DNA of 64,000 bases from Bacillota bacterium. Its GTDB lineage: Bacteria; Bacillota; Clostridia; Christensenellales; Aristaeellaceae. Under the pieces are notes generated by a model. The model was given only the letters and a program-made list of their open reading frames with translations. It had not been told where the DNA came from and made no database searches. A program made the position numbers and the translations under genes. This document shows, piece after piece, positions 8,354 through 16,791 of this stretch (position 1 is its first letter; the number at the start of each line of letters is the position of its first letter). The DNA lies in NCBI GenBank assembly GCA_023398575.1, contig JAEWSC010000094.1:62001-126000 (forward strand), read 5' to 3'.

Positions 8354-9574
8354 TTATTTTATTGATTTTTTCAGACGTTTCCGTGCGTCATCGAGGGTAT
8401 CTTCCAGGACTCCAGGTATGGCTTTATCCTGCCGTTCAAAAGCATGAGCATAAATATCTAGTGTTGTGGATGTCCGAGAATGCCCCATACGCTTGCTGAC
8501 GGTAACTGGGTCCATACCGGCACCACCGCTGATGAGCAATGTAGCTCCGGTATGGCGAAGATCATGCAGCCGGATCAAAGGCAATCCGTTAGCCTGCAGC
8601 AGCTTTCTGAATTTCCCGGACGGTGAATCAACATTCATCCGCTTGCCATTCCATTGCGTGAACACGGCACCCTCGTCAATCCAGATATCCCCCATCGCCA
8701 AACGTTGAGTATTCTGATCCAGCTTATGCTCTTTCAGCAGCTTCATCATGGAGGCTGGAAGATATACTGTTCTATTGCCTGCCTTCGTTTTGGGGTCTTT
8801 TATCATCTGCCCTTCTTTAGGCACATAAGCTGCACTTTGCCGGACAATCACACATTGACGCTCAAAATCAACTGCATCCCAATTCAAGCCTACTAGCTCA
8901 CCACGCCGCATCTGTGATTGCATAGCAAGCGTGAAGAATGTTTTCCATTGTAACTCTTCATTCTCGAGTGCATCTAGAAAGAGAATAACTTGCTCATCCG
9001 TATAGGGCTTAAACTCTTTGGTATCCTTCATTGGAGGCTGGATTGCCTGTGCTGGATTAATTGCGATATACTGCCACATAACCGCATTTTTAAGCATGCT
9101 AAAAAGCAGCCCGTGATATTTCTGCGTATACGTGCCAGAGAGCTTTTTGCCATTAGCTCTAGCGGTAAGTGGCTTTTCCTTCTCCAAGCGGCTATAGAAG
9201 CGATTCAACGTCGCCGGAGTGATGTCCTGAATATAAATATGCCCAAGAGCAGGAAGGATTCGAGATTTCAGCAGATATTCGTATGTGTAGATCGTTCGTG
9301 GAGACAGTTTGCGCCGATGGGCGTAATTCTCCATCCACTCATTACTGAAATCTGCAAGCGTGATCTTTTTTGCTGCTGTGAGCTTATGCCGTCTAAAATC
9401 CGTCTCTAGTTCTGCAGCAAGGCGGTTGGCCTCGCGCTCCTGAGCCTTAATCGTCATACCAGGGTCCACTCTGACCGTACGGCAAAGTCGGCGCTTTTTA
9501 CCACCTTCATAACCATCGCAGATAGTAATGCGCCACGAGCCTTCGTCACCGCGTTTTTCTACTGTAAAGCCCAT
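8354..9574 (-). CDS. Site-specific tyrosine recombinase (integrase)
   Basis: A 406-residue phage-type integrase. Residues about 1-55 resemble the small arm-binding domain, 65-155 the SAM-like core-binding domain and 165-390 the catalytic domain. The catalytic set is visible: arginine in QMRRGELVGL, HDLRH (HxxR), GHSRTSTTLDIYAH carrying the last histidine and the nucleophilic tyrosine. The gene sits 109 bases from the left attachment site and reads toward it, a normal place for the integrase of a tRNA-targeting element. The repressor gene ends 9 bases upstream of it, so both are probably transcribed from the repressor promoter. Confidence 0.93.
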   Translation of the reverse strand: MGFTVEKRGDEGSWRITICDGYEGGKKRRLCRTVRVDPGMTIKAQEREANRLAAELETDFRRHKLTAAKKITLADFSNEWMENYAHRRKLSPRTIYTYEYLLKSRILPALGHIYIQDITPATLNRFYSRLEKEKPLTARANGKKLSGTYTQKYHGLLFSMLKNAVMWQYIAINPAQAIQPPMKDTKEFKPYTDEQVILFLDALENEELQWKTFFTLAMQSQMRRGELVGLNWDAVDFERQCVIVRQSAAYVPKEGQMIKDPKTKAGNRTVYLPASMMKLLKEHKLDQNTQRLAMGDIWIDEGAVFTQWNGKRMNVDSPSGKFRKLLQANGLPLIRLHDLRHTGATLLISGGAGMDPVTVSKRMGHSRTSTTLDIYAHAFERQDKAIPGVLEDTLDDARKRLKKSIK

Positions 9575-9583
9575 ATGATGCTC

Positions 9584-10150
9584 CTACATTCCTATTCTTT
9601 CTATTAGATCAAGTGCATCTCGCGAGTATTTATTAATTTGATCATTTGCCCATAACAAGTAAACATTCTCACCAATTGTACTATCCTTATATAATTTATA
9701 TAAAGGAACCCACTGCTGAAAGAATGATGATAAATCAGGATCAGCACACTTAAAAACGGCCTGATCGATATGATGTACTCCTTTTTCATCTGCTGATGCG
9801 AATCTTTCATATTGCTTTGGAAGATTCGGAACCTGATCAAGCCTCAATACTTCTTCTTTTATGTCGAAGTACATGGTTGTCAAAGACATGTTTATGAACA
9901 TTTTAATAATATCACCTACGCTTTTAGGCACTCCATCAGAATGCTCACCTTTCAGTCCACATAACCAATCAAGGGATACATTGAAAGCTTGAGCAATTTT
10001 TACTGCTATCTCAAGTGAAGGAAGCTTTGGACCCTGTTCATATGCTGCATACGCAGCTACGGAGATTTTCGCCTTTTCCGCAAATTCCTTTTGAGTCATT
10101 TTAGCTCTTGTTCGTAATTCCTTTATGCGATCCCTAAATTCTAGTTCCAT
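9584..10150 (-). CDS. XRE-family repressor of the island
   Basis: A 188-residue protein with an N-terminal Cro/C1-type helix-turn-helix at about residues 7-62 (MTQKEFAEKAKISVAAYAAYEQG) and a C-terminal domain I do not recognise. It is preceded by AGGAGG and a consensus promoter at 10175-10203, and is divergent from the excisionase-like and primase genes. This arrangement is that of a lysogeny-type switch: it probably represses the rightward promoter and controls excision. No ImmA-like metalloprotease or LexA-type self-cleavage domain is obvious, so the induction signal is unknown. Confidence 0.85.
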   Translation of the reverse strand: MELEFRDRIKELRTRAKMTQKEFAEKAKISVAAYAAYEQGPKLPSLEIAVKIAQAFNVSLDWLCGLKGEHSDGVPKSVGDIIKMFINMSLTTMYFDIKEEVLRLDQVPNLPKQYERFASADEKGVHHIDQAVFKCADPDLSSFFQQWVPLYKLYKDSTIGENVYLLWANDQINKYSRDALDLIERIGM

Positions 10151-10174
10151 CTAGTCACACCTCCTACGAACCGC

Positions 10175-10203
10175 ATTTTACCACTAAATATATACCATGT
10201 CAA
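10175..10203 (-). promoter_or_regulatory. Leftward promoter of repressor and integrase
   Basis: On the minus strand TTGACA (10203-10198), a 17-base spacer and TAAAAT (10180-10175) stand 25 bases before the repressor start. Confidence 0.8.
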
Positions 10204-10265
10204 CTATAATTATTATTATAGTATTTTACTCTACCATATTGACAATACTATACTTTTGTACTATA
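10203..10265. promoter_or_regulatory. Operator region of the island switch
   Basis: ACTATAAT and ATTATAGT (10203-10222) form an 8-base inverted repeat with a 4-base gap. TACTATA occurs twice (10247-10253, 10259-10265), 12 bases apart, inside the rightward promoter, and AGTATTTTACT at 10220-10230 is a further small palindrome. These lie between and on the two promoters, where a repressor would bind. The binding itself is inferred. Confidence 0.6.
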
Positions 10266-10267
10266 AT
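10239..10267 (+). promoter_or_regulatory. Rightward early promoter of the island
   Basis: TTGACA (10239-10244), 17 bases and TATAAT (10262-10267) match the consensus exactly. It drives the excisionase-like gene and primase and overlaps the TACTATA repeats, so it is presumably kept silent by the repressor. Confidence 0.88.
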
Positions 10268-10422
10268 CTCCACTGCTTCAGGGAGACATGTTCCTGTATG
10301 GTATTCAGAACTCAGAAAGAAAGGGGGGGCCTTAGGTGAAGAATTACGGATAGATTAACTGGAAACAGAACTTTGATAATCACTTTGGAACGGAGCAAAC
10401 GAAACAATGGGAGGAAGAATTT

Positions 10423-10650
10423 TTGAGACTTGTTAAAATCAGGGAAGCTGCTAATTTTCTTGGTCTGTCAATTTATGAACTTAGAAGTGGGATACAGGAA
10501 GGGCGGTATCCTGGATTTTGGACACGCAACCGTAAGCGTCTCTTTGTTGATGTTGATACCTTACAAGAGTGCATACGTGTTGAAATGACAAACTCACAAA
10601 ATGAAGCAAGGGCAGTAGGTAATGAGATGAAGTCATACCTCAGCCGTTAG
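10423..10650 (+). CDS. Excisionase-like helix-turn-helix protein
   Basis: A 75-residue basic protein starting with TTG, 7 bases after GGGAGGAAG. The sequence VKIREAANFLGLSIYELR followed by GRYPGFW and KRLFVDVDTL is the winged MerR/Xis-like helix-turn-helix seen in excisionases and phage transcription factors. Its place immediately after the rightward promoter and opposite the integrase supports a role as recombination directionality factor. It could instead be an activator of the primase gene. Confidence 0.6.
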   Translation: MRLVKIREAANFLGLSIYELRSGIQEGRYPGFWTRNRKRLFVDVDTLQECIRVEMTNSQNEARAVGNEMKSYLSR

Positions 10651-10735
10651 TATAAATAGATTCAGGAATGTTATCTGCCTACAGCAGAGCCGGCCATTAC
10701 AAAAATGGCAACAGTAATACAGGAGGGATGCAACA

Positions 10736-13006
10736 ATGATGGTTGACACTCAAGAGATTAAAAAGCGAATAACCTGCGTGCAGATCGCACAAAAGGCCGG
10801 GCTTCCCATCAACCGGGAGGGGGATAGGTGTAAATCCCCCTTCCATGAGGGCCATAGCAACACTTCGTTTGTGGCGTTTAACGCCTACTGGAAATCCTTT
10901 TCGGATGACCGGGGCGGCGATCAAATCGACCTATGGGCCGCGCTGTTTGAAAAGGGCGATAGGGGAAAAGCCATCAAGACCCTGGCCCGCATGGTGGGCG
11001 TACAGGCTCCCGTCGATGAAGAATGGCGCAAGAAAACCCAGGACTTTTGTACCAAAGCGGCATATTTTCATGCCCAGTTACGCCCGGAGGATTTGGTATA
11101 CTTGCACAAAAGACGCCTGACCGACGAAACGATCAAGCGCCTGCTGATTGGTTATGTAGAAGGACGAATAATTATTCCCTACTGGAAGAACGGTTATGTG
11201 TACGACTATACCGCCCGCAAATATGAGGGAGAGCCGCGCTACAAACGCTCTGGCATGGGTTTGGACAAGGCCCCCTGGGGGCAGCACACTCTTAACCGGG
11301 AAGGCCCTGTATGGCTCGTAGAGGGCACCTTTGACGCCATCGCCCTTGACCAAGAGGGCCGGGCTGTACTCCAGACCACAAAGCCCGAGATCGACGTGCT
11401 GCGGGCCTTCCCTAGCGTCATCCTTGCCTACGATAACGACGAGGCCGGACTAAAGTACACCCGCAAGGTGGCCCTCATGCTGTATTCCGCCCGCATCCCC
11501 TTTCAGGTGGCGGAGTTCAACAGCAAAGACCTCTCAGACCATTATGCAAGAGGAGTGGAGATACGGGACATCCCCCTGCGCGACGGTTTGCAGGCCATCG
11601 TGTCCGGCTTCCAGGAACTTAATGATTTCCGGCGATTCGTTCGTACTGCCGCTCGACATTGTGATCCCCTCTATCTATCAGATCTGATTGATAGTGCGAG
11701 ACAGTACACAGAGAAGGAACGGAAACAGATCGAAAAGATCGCCACTAGCCCGCCCAGGGAATCGGAGATCGCAGACGAGGTAGCCGATAACAACCAGATC
11801 ATCTTTAGGGAAAACGTTGGATACTACATGTGGAATGGCACGATCTGGAAAAAGCGTTCGGATAACTACGTCAAGGGCGTGATCGACGAAATATGCGGCA
11901 AGATCTTCTCTACGAATCAGCGGTGCAATGCCGTTCTGAACCTGCTCAAAAGCCGGGTGCTGGTGGATACGGTGTTTGACCGTAAGCCCGTCCTGACGTT
12001 CACCAATGGCACCCTGGAGCTTGAAACGGGCGTATTCAGGGAGCCAAGGCCCGGTGACTACTGCTCTATCTGCATGAGCTACCCCTACGACAAGGACGCC
12101 AAGGCCCCGAAATGGGAGCAATTCATTTCCGACATCGCGGATGATGACCCCATGCGGGAAAGCACGCTCCAGGACATTTCCGGGTATATCCTGTTCCCGG
12201 ATTGCAGGCACCAGAAAATGTTCGCGCTGATCGGTAACGGCGGCAACGGCAAATCGGTGTATCTGGAAATCCTGCAAAAGCTCTTTGGGGATGAAAACTG
12301 CTCCAACGTTGACCCCCAGGGCATGACCGAGCCGTTCCAATGCATCTACATCAAGGATAGCCTGCTGAACGTCGGTAGCGAGATTGACAGCGACTTTACC
12401 AAGGCCGAGAAGGTTTTGAAAAAGGTTGCTGCCGGGGAGGAAGTGACGGCCTGTTACAAGGGTATGGATTTCGTCAAGTTCTACCCCCGCTGCAAGCTTC
12501 TGTATGCCTGCAACGAAATGCCACGCGCTGCCGTCATCAAAGGCTTGGACAGGCGGCTTGTATTCATCAAGTTCCCCTGCCAGTTCGTGGAACGCCCCGA
12601 CCCCAAGAATCCGCTGCAAAAGAAGCGGAATCTGAACATCATCCCCGAGCTATTGGAAGAAATGTCCGGCATCTTTAATTGGGCCTATGAGGGCTATAAA
12701 TCGCTGTCCAAGATAGGCCGCTTCACGGAAACCAGGGAACAAGAGGAGTATATGAAACAATTTAAGGAGATAAGTAATCCAATGATGGTATTTTGTGAAG
12801 ATCATGATTTTGTAGGAGGCATGACCAAGGACGAAATCTACATAAAGTATACTACCTGGTGTCGCGACACGGGCCATAAAGCAAGCTCTCGAGAGTCTTT
12901 TTATCGAAAGTTCAGGGAGATTATGGGAGAAAAAATAATCAAGGAATCTAGGCCGAAAATAAACGGCAAGTCAAAGCTTATGCTGTGGTTTGGACAAACG
13001 GAATAA
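10736..13006 (+). CDS. P4-type DNA primase-helicase
   Basis: A 756-residue replication protein. Residues about 10-70 hold a CHC2-like zinc-binding motif (RCKSPFHEGH with upstream Cys), 185-260 a TOPRIM domain (WLVEGTFDAIALDQ and LAYDNDEAG) and 440-720 a superfamily 3 helicase of the D5/P4 class, with Walker A GNGGNGKS near residue 500. It should prime and unwind the excised island so that it replicates autonomously. Length and domain order match phage P4 alpha-like proteins. AGGAGG precedes the ATG. From the excisionase-like gene, 85 bases separate them with no promoter seen. Confidence 0.9.
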   Translation: MMVDTQEIKKRITCVQIAQKAGLPINREGDRCKSPFHEGHSNTSFVAFNAYWKSFSDDRGGDQIDLWAALFEKGDRGKAIKTLARMVGVQAPVDEEWRKKTQDFCTKAAYFHAQLRPEDLVYLHKRRLTDETIKRLLIGYVEGRIIIPYWKNGYVYDYTARKYEGEPRYKRSGMGLDKAPWGQHTLNREGPVWLVEGTFDAIALDQEGRAVLQTTKPEIDVLRAFPSVILAYDNDEAGLKYTRKVALMLYSARIPFQVAEFNSKDLSDHYARGVEIRDIPLRDGLQAIVSGFQELNDFRRFVRTAARHCDPLYLSDLIDSARQYTEKERKQIEKIATSPPRESEIADEVADNNQIIFRENVGYYMWNGTIWKKRSDNYVKGVIDEICGKIFSTNQRCNAVLNLLKSRVLVDTVFDRKPVLTFTNGTLELETGVFREPRPGDYCSICMSYPYDKDAKAPKWEQFISDIADDDPMRESTLQDISGYILFPDCRHQKMFALIGNGGNGKSVYLEILQKLFGDENCSNVDPQGMTEPFQCIYIKDSLLNVGSEIDSDFTKAEKVLKKVAAGEEVTACYKGMDFVKFYPRCKLLYACNEMPRAAVIKGLDRRLVFIKFPCQFVERPDPKNPLQKKRNLNIIPELLEEMSGIFNWAYEGYKSLSKIGRFTETREQEEYMKQFKEISNPMMVFCEDHDFVGGMTKDEIYIKYTTWCRDTGHKASSRESFYRKFREIMGEKIIKESRPKINGKSKLMLWFGQTE

Positions 13007-13021
13007 GGTAATATATTGTGA

Positions 13022-13073
13022 CAGAGGTTTCAGAGTTCATGCATACCTTTGGTTATGAACCCTGAAGCCTCTG
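13022..13073 (+). terminator. Long hairpin after the primase gene
   Basis: Nineteen-base arms (13022-13040 and 13055-13073) pair with two mismatches around a 14-base loop, 16 bases after the primase stop. No T run follows directly, so it may act as a terminator or as an mRNA-stabilising structure. Confidence 0.55.
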
Positions 13074-13677
13074 CCCCTTGTAAATCCTATATTTTTTGTA
13101 TTCTTGCAAGGTTTGCAGGGTTATTATATAAATAGTAAATAGTAGCAAATAAAAAAATATATATCTAAGAAGGATTTAGCGTAATGCCCTGAAAGGTTTG
13201 CAAATCATTTTGTCTATTAAGTAAAACAACTATGGGTTGGATATATTTTCATTCTATAATATTCTCTATGGAGTGAGCTAGATGGATAAGGGAACATGCC
13301 TTATAATCTTCGATTTTGCATCTTTCGAGTAAAAAGTGTGGTATCAGCTTCCTTGATCTACCCGGTTGCATCTCGAAGGGCAAAAAGCAGGATCATTATG
13401 ATTTACATGCATAGACTGTAAGAAACTTTGGCTATCAATGGGATAAAATGTGTAGAAACTGACGATATTCCATATTCTTATGCAGACATCACATAAAAAA
13501 GGCCATTGTTTTACGCACAACAACCACATTCAAATTGTTTCACTATGTCAATAATATATGACATAATCATTCAAAAATATTATGAGATCAATGGTATACC
13601 TTTTGACGTTCATCTCACCCATTCTCTCGCTACGATTCCCTACCTGATTGCGAAGGATGGAACGATTCTGTCGATTA

Positions 13678-13713
13678 TAACTATTCGCGAAAGAGGGCAT
13701 TCGCGAATAGTTA
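13678..13713. repeat. Perfect 14-base inverted repeat
   Basis: Arms 13678-13691 (TAACTATTCGCGAA) and 13700-13713 are perfectly complementary around an 8-base loop. No T run follows. It lies in gene-free DNA between the primase and the cargo and may be a protein-binding or origin-related site. Confidence 0.75.
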
Positions 13714-13939
13714 GAGGCTTGTTTGCACAAACATCACGCCATTTTTTATGCAATATATCCCCTATACACCTGAAAGTGAAAAGCACTCCCCCCCCGTGGT
13801 CTCACCTTCATGATTTAGCCATAAATTGTAACACATTCGTAGCATCCAGGAAGGAAACATGCCATGAACAATTGTTCCCCTACCCGGTGGGGGGATATGA
13901 AAGAAAGGCAGGCAGTTGGTAAGGTCCTTCAGTACCCCA

Positions 13940-13983
13940 AAAAATAAAAAGCAAACCTGAAATTTAAATTAGCTTTTATTTTG
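13940..13983 (-). terminator. AT-rich terminator of the cargo operon
   Basis: AAAATAAAAAGC and GCTTTTATTTT pair around an AT-rich loop. On the minus strand the hairpin is followed by a T run just past the stop of the gene at 13990. Confidence 0.55.
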
Positions 13984-13989
13984 TACACA

Positions 13990-14526
13990 TTAATCCAGTA
14001 GTTTACAGCGTATGTAACACCCTATTATGAAATATGGATCAGTTTCTCCATACAAATCACCTTGATGGAATAGTTCACCATGAATATATATATTACCATA
14101 ATCGCGATTCCTACTGGATTGTGCTTTTACAAGTATAGGCTGCTTAAAATAAATGATACCTTTATCTTTTATATATGATGCCTTTGATAATATTTCCTCT
14201 GCATACATGCAAATCAAATCATCACATTCTCCATTAACCAATCCAGTCATTGTAGTTCCCATAATTAGTGGATAATCTACCTTAATGGAGGTCAAAATGG
14301 CTGTTAAAATAAAACTGTGTACACTCGGCCATTTATATTTCCAATGACGTGCTGGCTTCACCTTCCATATTCTAACATCATCTTCATCAATCAACATAAA
14401 GGGATACTTATGGAACAAAAACTTGTCCATCAAATCAATTGTTGATCCCATCAGATTTGTACGGATGCACTTATCTACATCGATATTTAGTGTCCTAAGC
14501 CACAACGCATATTTGCTTTCGCCCAT
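13990..14526 (-). CDS. Unrecognised 178-residue island protein
   Basis: I do not recognise this protein. It begins MGESKYALWLRTLNI after a GAGGGA site and has no signal peptide or convincing membrane segment. It has charged and aromatic stretches (DEDDVRIWKVKP, RHWKYKWPSVHSF) and a beta-rich C-terminal half ending in IIGCYIRCKLLD. It lies 77 bases downstream of the GHKL-ATPase gene on the same strand and before a terminator, so the two form a likely unit. A partner, immunity or effector role is possible but unsupported by motifs. Confidence 0.6.
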   Translation of the reverse strand: MGESKYALWLRTLNIDVDKCIRTNLMGSTIDLMDKFLFHKYPFMLIDEDDVRIWKVKPARHWKYKWPSVHSFILTAILTSIKVDYPLIMGTTMTGLVNGECDDLICMYAEEILSKASYIKDKGIIYFKQPILVKAQSSRNRDYGNIYIHGELFHQGDLYGETDPYFIIGCYIRCKLLD

Positions 14527-14603
14527 TTATTAATCCCTCATCTCCAGTATCTTGCTTATGCGAATTTATCGAATTCTTACCTACACCGCCAGACTTCACA
14601 ATA

Positions 14604-16571
14604 TCAATTTTCCTTTTGACTGAATAAGGATGTATACTTTTTGTGAAGATAATCGAGTGCCTGCTCATTATCCTCCATAGTGTATTTTAGCCTATCATTT
14701 AGCCAAGAGAACTTAATTTTATTCTGCTGTATAATTGTATTCCATCTTTGTACAGATATAGAGACATTACCACTATTGTAAAAATTACCCTTTCCGGACT
14801 TTTGATCTTGTAGTTTCATTTGAACATAAGCATCAAAATCACAGCCCAAAAGAATGAAATTCCATTTCGTACTTTCTTTAGGAAACCGAGCATCTTGGCT
14901 TACAGCAAATGCATATCCTTCGATCTGGTCTAGCTCTTTTTTTGTCAGTATTTTCGTAGGTCTTTTTAGTTCGATTACCAGATTTTCATACTTTTCGTTT
15001 TGCAAGATATATTGCTTATAAAGACATAAGTCTGGAATTAAATCTAAATTCGCAGCAGCCTCTTGAGGTATTTCAGGTGTCAATTCCGTACGACCCAATA
15101 ATTCCTGATGCTTTTTGAGAACAGTCTTTAGCGATACGTCTGAAGCTCCGAGTTTATATTCTTCTCCAAAAACCCATAGTTCTTCGAGCAAAATTCTATG
15201 AAATTGTGTTCGCTCTCTAATGGATGTGCCTGTAGCTTTATCATATACCATTTGCTCAAGTGCTTGTACAAATAGCAAACGCTCAGATACTGTTCTTGTC
15301 ATGCTAATAATTGAAGGAAGAGTTGTATTGTCGAGCAATCTAGCAAATTCGTTCTGTTGTTCTTTACTTAAATTAAATACCTCTGTTAGTATGGTAGTAA
15401 GATTGTCCGGATTTGTTTTTACAGCTTCTTTAATTAGCCGATATGTTAATTTCTTTGTTTCATTTGACGATGACCGCAAAGAGGGAAGCACATTATTAAG
15501 TTCCACAGCGACCAGGTCAAAATATTGTCTTTCAGTATCATCGATTTTGCTTTTTACATCTCCCTTGTAGGGATATGCATCGGTTTCCTTAAGCTTCCTA
15601 ACTTCTTCAACAGAATCACTGTAAAATAGTTTGTTTATGTATTCACCAAGAAGTCGTTTAGATAAAGCTATAAACGCGTCATAAAACGGATTAGCAATAC
15701 CGCAAGCAAATATGTTATCCTTACTCATTTCATCGAAAACACTGCTTAAAATGTATACGGACAAAGGATGACCCTTTGTTGATACTGGTCTTGTTTCATA
15801 TGCGACACCATTTTCTCCACATATATAGAGGCCCTTTCCCGTATCCGTCTTCCACAGAATAATGCGTACATTAGCCGAACGTTTCTCCTCCTCATGTTCA
15901 TAATCAATGGGCGTCTCTGTAGTTGACAATATATGCACTAATGGATCAATTTTTCTATCATTGTAGATTATTTGGATATCACCATATGAAAGTAAATAAG
16001 GTGCAAACGTTGAAACAATGTCGTCTTCCATTTTGTCTTTATCGAGAAGAATATCGATGTTATCTGCCAATCCATCAATAACTACAGTGACACCTGTTTC
16101 TGTGCTTTCCGGAACACGTTCTTTTTGACTATATGAAACTTTCATCTTGTTAGTACCATCAAAAGAAGCAGAAAATTTGTAGACTAAACCATCAACCGCA
16201 CGATATATGCTTATCCATTCAATTCTCGAGCCTAGTGAAAAGCTCTTGTATCTTCCTTGCCCTTGTTTACCGTGAAAAAGCCGTCCCTTTGGACTTTTCC
16301 CTTTGTATGTTTTACATGATCTTCCGAATAATCCAAATAGATCGCGCATTTCATCATGAGCTATTCCATGACCATTATCGGTAATTGTTATTTGCTCAAT
16401 CTTTCCGCCTTCTTGACCAAAATAGTTCATAACAAACGAAATGTCTATATTGGTTGCATCTGCATCACATGCATTCCATATCAACTCTTTTATAGCTTCC
16501 TTAGGAGATACTTTTGCGTTTCGATCTATATGTTCTTCTGTCATTTGAACTTCCATTACAATATCCGACAC
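14604..16571 (-). CDS. GHKL-type ATPase with C-terminal PD-(D/E)XK-like domain
   Basis: A 655-residue protein. The N-terminal 200 residues are a GHKL (Hsp90/MutL/TopoVIB-like) ATPase: the N box in KEAIKELIWNACDADA at about 25-40, DNGHGI at about 67-72 and a glycine-rich HGKQGQGRYKSFSLG lid near 103-117. A long helical middle follows. Residues about 510-580 read PDLCLY, then VIELKRP and a conserved KKELDQIEGYAFAV helix, the D...ExK pattern of restriction-type nucleases. I chose the GTG at 16571 because GGGGGAA lies 7 bases upstream; an upstream in-frame TTG has none. The ATPase is certain, the nuclease is inferred. Confidence 0.75.
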   Translation of the reverse strand: MSDIVMEVQMTEEHIDRNAKVSPKEAIKELIWNACDADATNIDISFVMNYFGQEGGKIEQITITDNGHGIAHDEMRDLFGLFGRSCKTYKGKSPKGRLFHGKQGQGRYKSFSLGSRIEWISIYRAVDGLVYKFSASFDGTNKMKVSYSQKERVPESTETGVTVVIDGLADNIDILLDKDKMEDDIVSTFAPYLLSYGDIQIIYNDRKIDPLVHILSTTETPIDYEHEEEKRSANVRIILWKTDTGKGLYICGENGVAYETRPVSTKGHPLSVYILSSVFDEMSKDNIFACGIANPFYDAFIALSKRLLGEYINKLFYSDSVEEVRKLKETDAYPYKGDVKSKIDDTERQYFDLVAVELNNVLPSLRSSSNETKKLTYRLIKEAVKTNPDNLTTILTEVFNLSKEQQNEFARLLDNTTLPSIISMTRTVSERLLFVQALEQMVYDKATGTSIRERTQFHRILLEELWVFGEEYKLGASDVSLKTVLKKHQELLGRTELTPEIPQEAAANLDLIPDLCLYKQYILQNEKYENLVIELKRPTKILTKKELDQIEGYAFAVSQDARFPKESTKWNFILLGCDFDAYVQMKLQDQKSGKGNFYNSGNVSISVQRWNTIIQQNKIKFSWLNDRLKYTMEDNEQALDYLHKKYTSLFSQKEN

Positions 16572-16689
16572 AAAGCTTCCCCCTTTATATTTTGGAATCA
16601 CTTCCAAATCATATCATAAATGAATGAATCTAACAATATTTCACCGTGTCGGCTTTAATACTTTGCACTTGAAAAGTATAGAGCAACCG

Positions 16690-16770
16690 AATAGTCATAT
16701 AGTCGCTCAGTCAAAAAATCATATCACATTTAGTTGACACGGACCTCTTGTGAGTAGTGATATGACTATT
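16690..16770. repeat. Inverted repeat flanking the upstream region of the GHKL gene
   Basis: AATAGTCATAT (16690-16700) and ATATGACTATT (16760-16770) are perfect 11-base inverted repeats 59 bases apart in the 220-base gap between the GHKL and Res genes. The gap probably holds the promoter of the GHKL gene, and the repeats may be regulator sites. Confidence 0.5.
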
Positions 16771-16791
16771 TGGACCATATTATATTGGGGT

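Larger units (their letters stand above)
13074..13989. other. Gene-poor AT-rich stretch of the island
   Basis: About 900 bases carry no gene I can support. Open frames here are short, lack good ribosome sites and match no family I know. A 16-codon frame at about 13281 follows a GGAGTGAG and could be the start of a decayed gene. The stretch contains a strong palindrome at 13678-13713 and an AT-rich hairpin at 13940-13983. Such a region beside a primase gene could hold a replication origin, but no iterons are evident. Confidence 0.5.

Noticed and set aside
10336..10353. A five-codon frame (GTG start, after a G-rich ribosome-like site) ahead of the excisionase-like gene
   Set aside because: Too short to support as a gene, and no attenuator structure is evident around it.
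13506..13922. A 138-codon open frame in the island gap
   Set aside because: No ribosome site, no family resemblance, and it runs through a perfect palindrome and C-rich tract; it reads like chance or decayed DNA.
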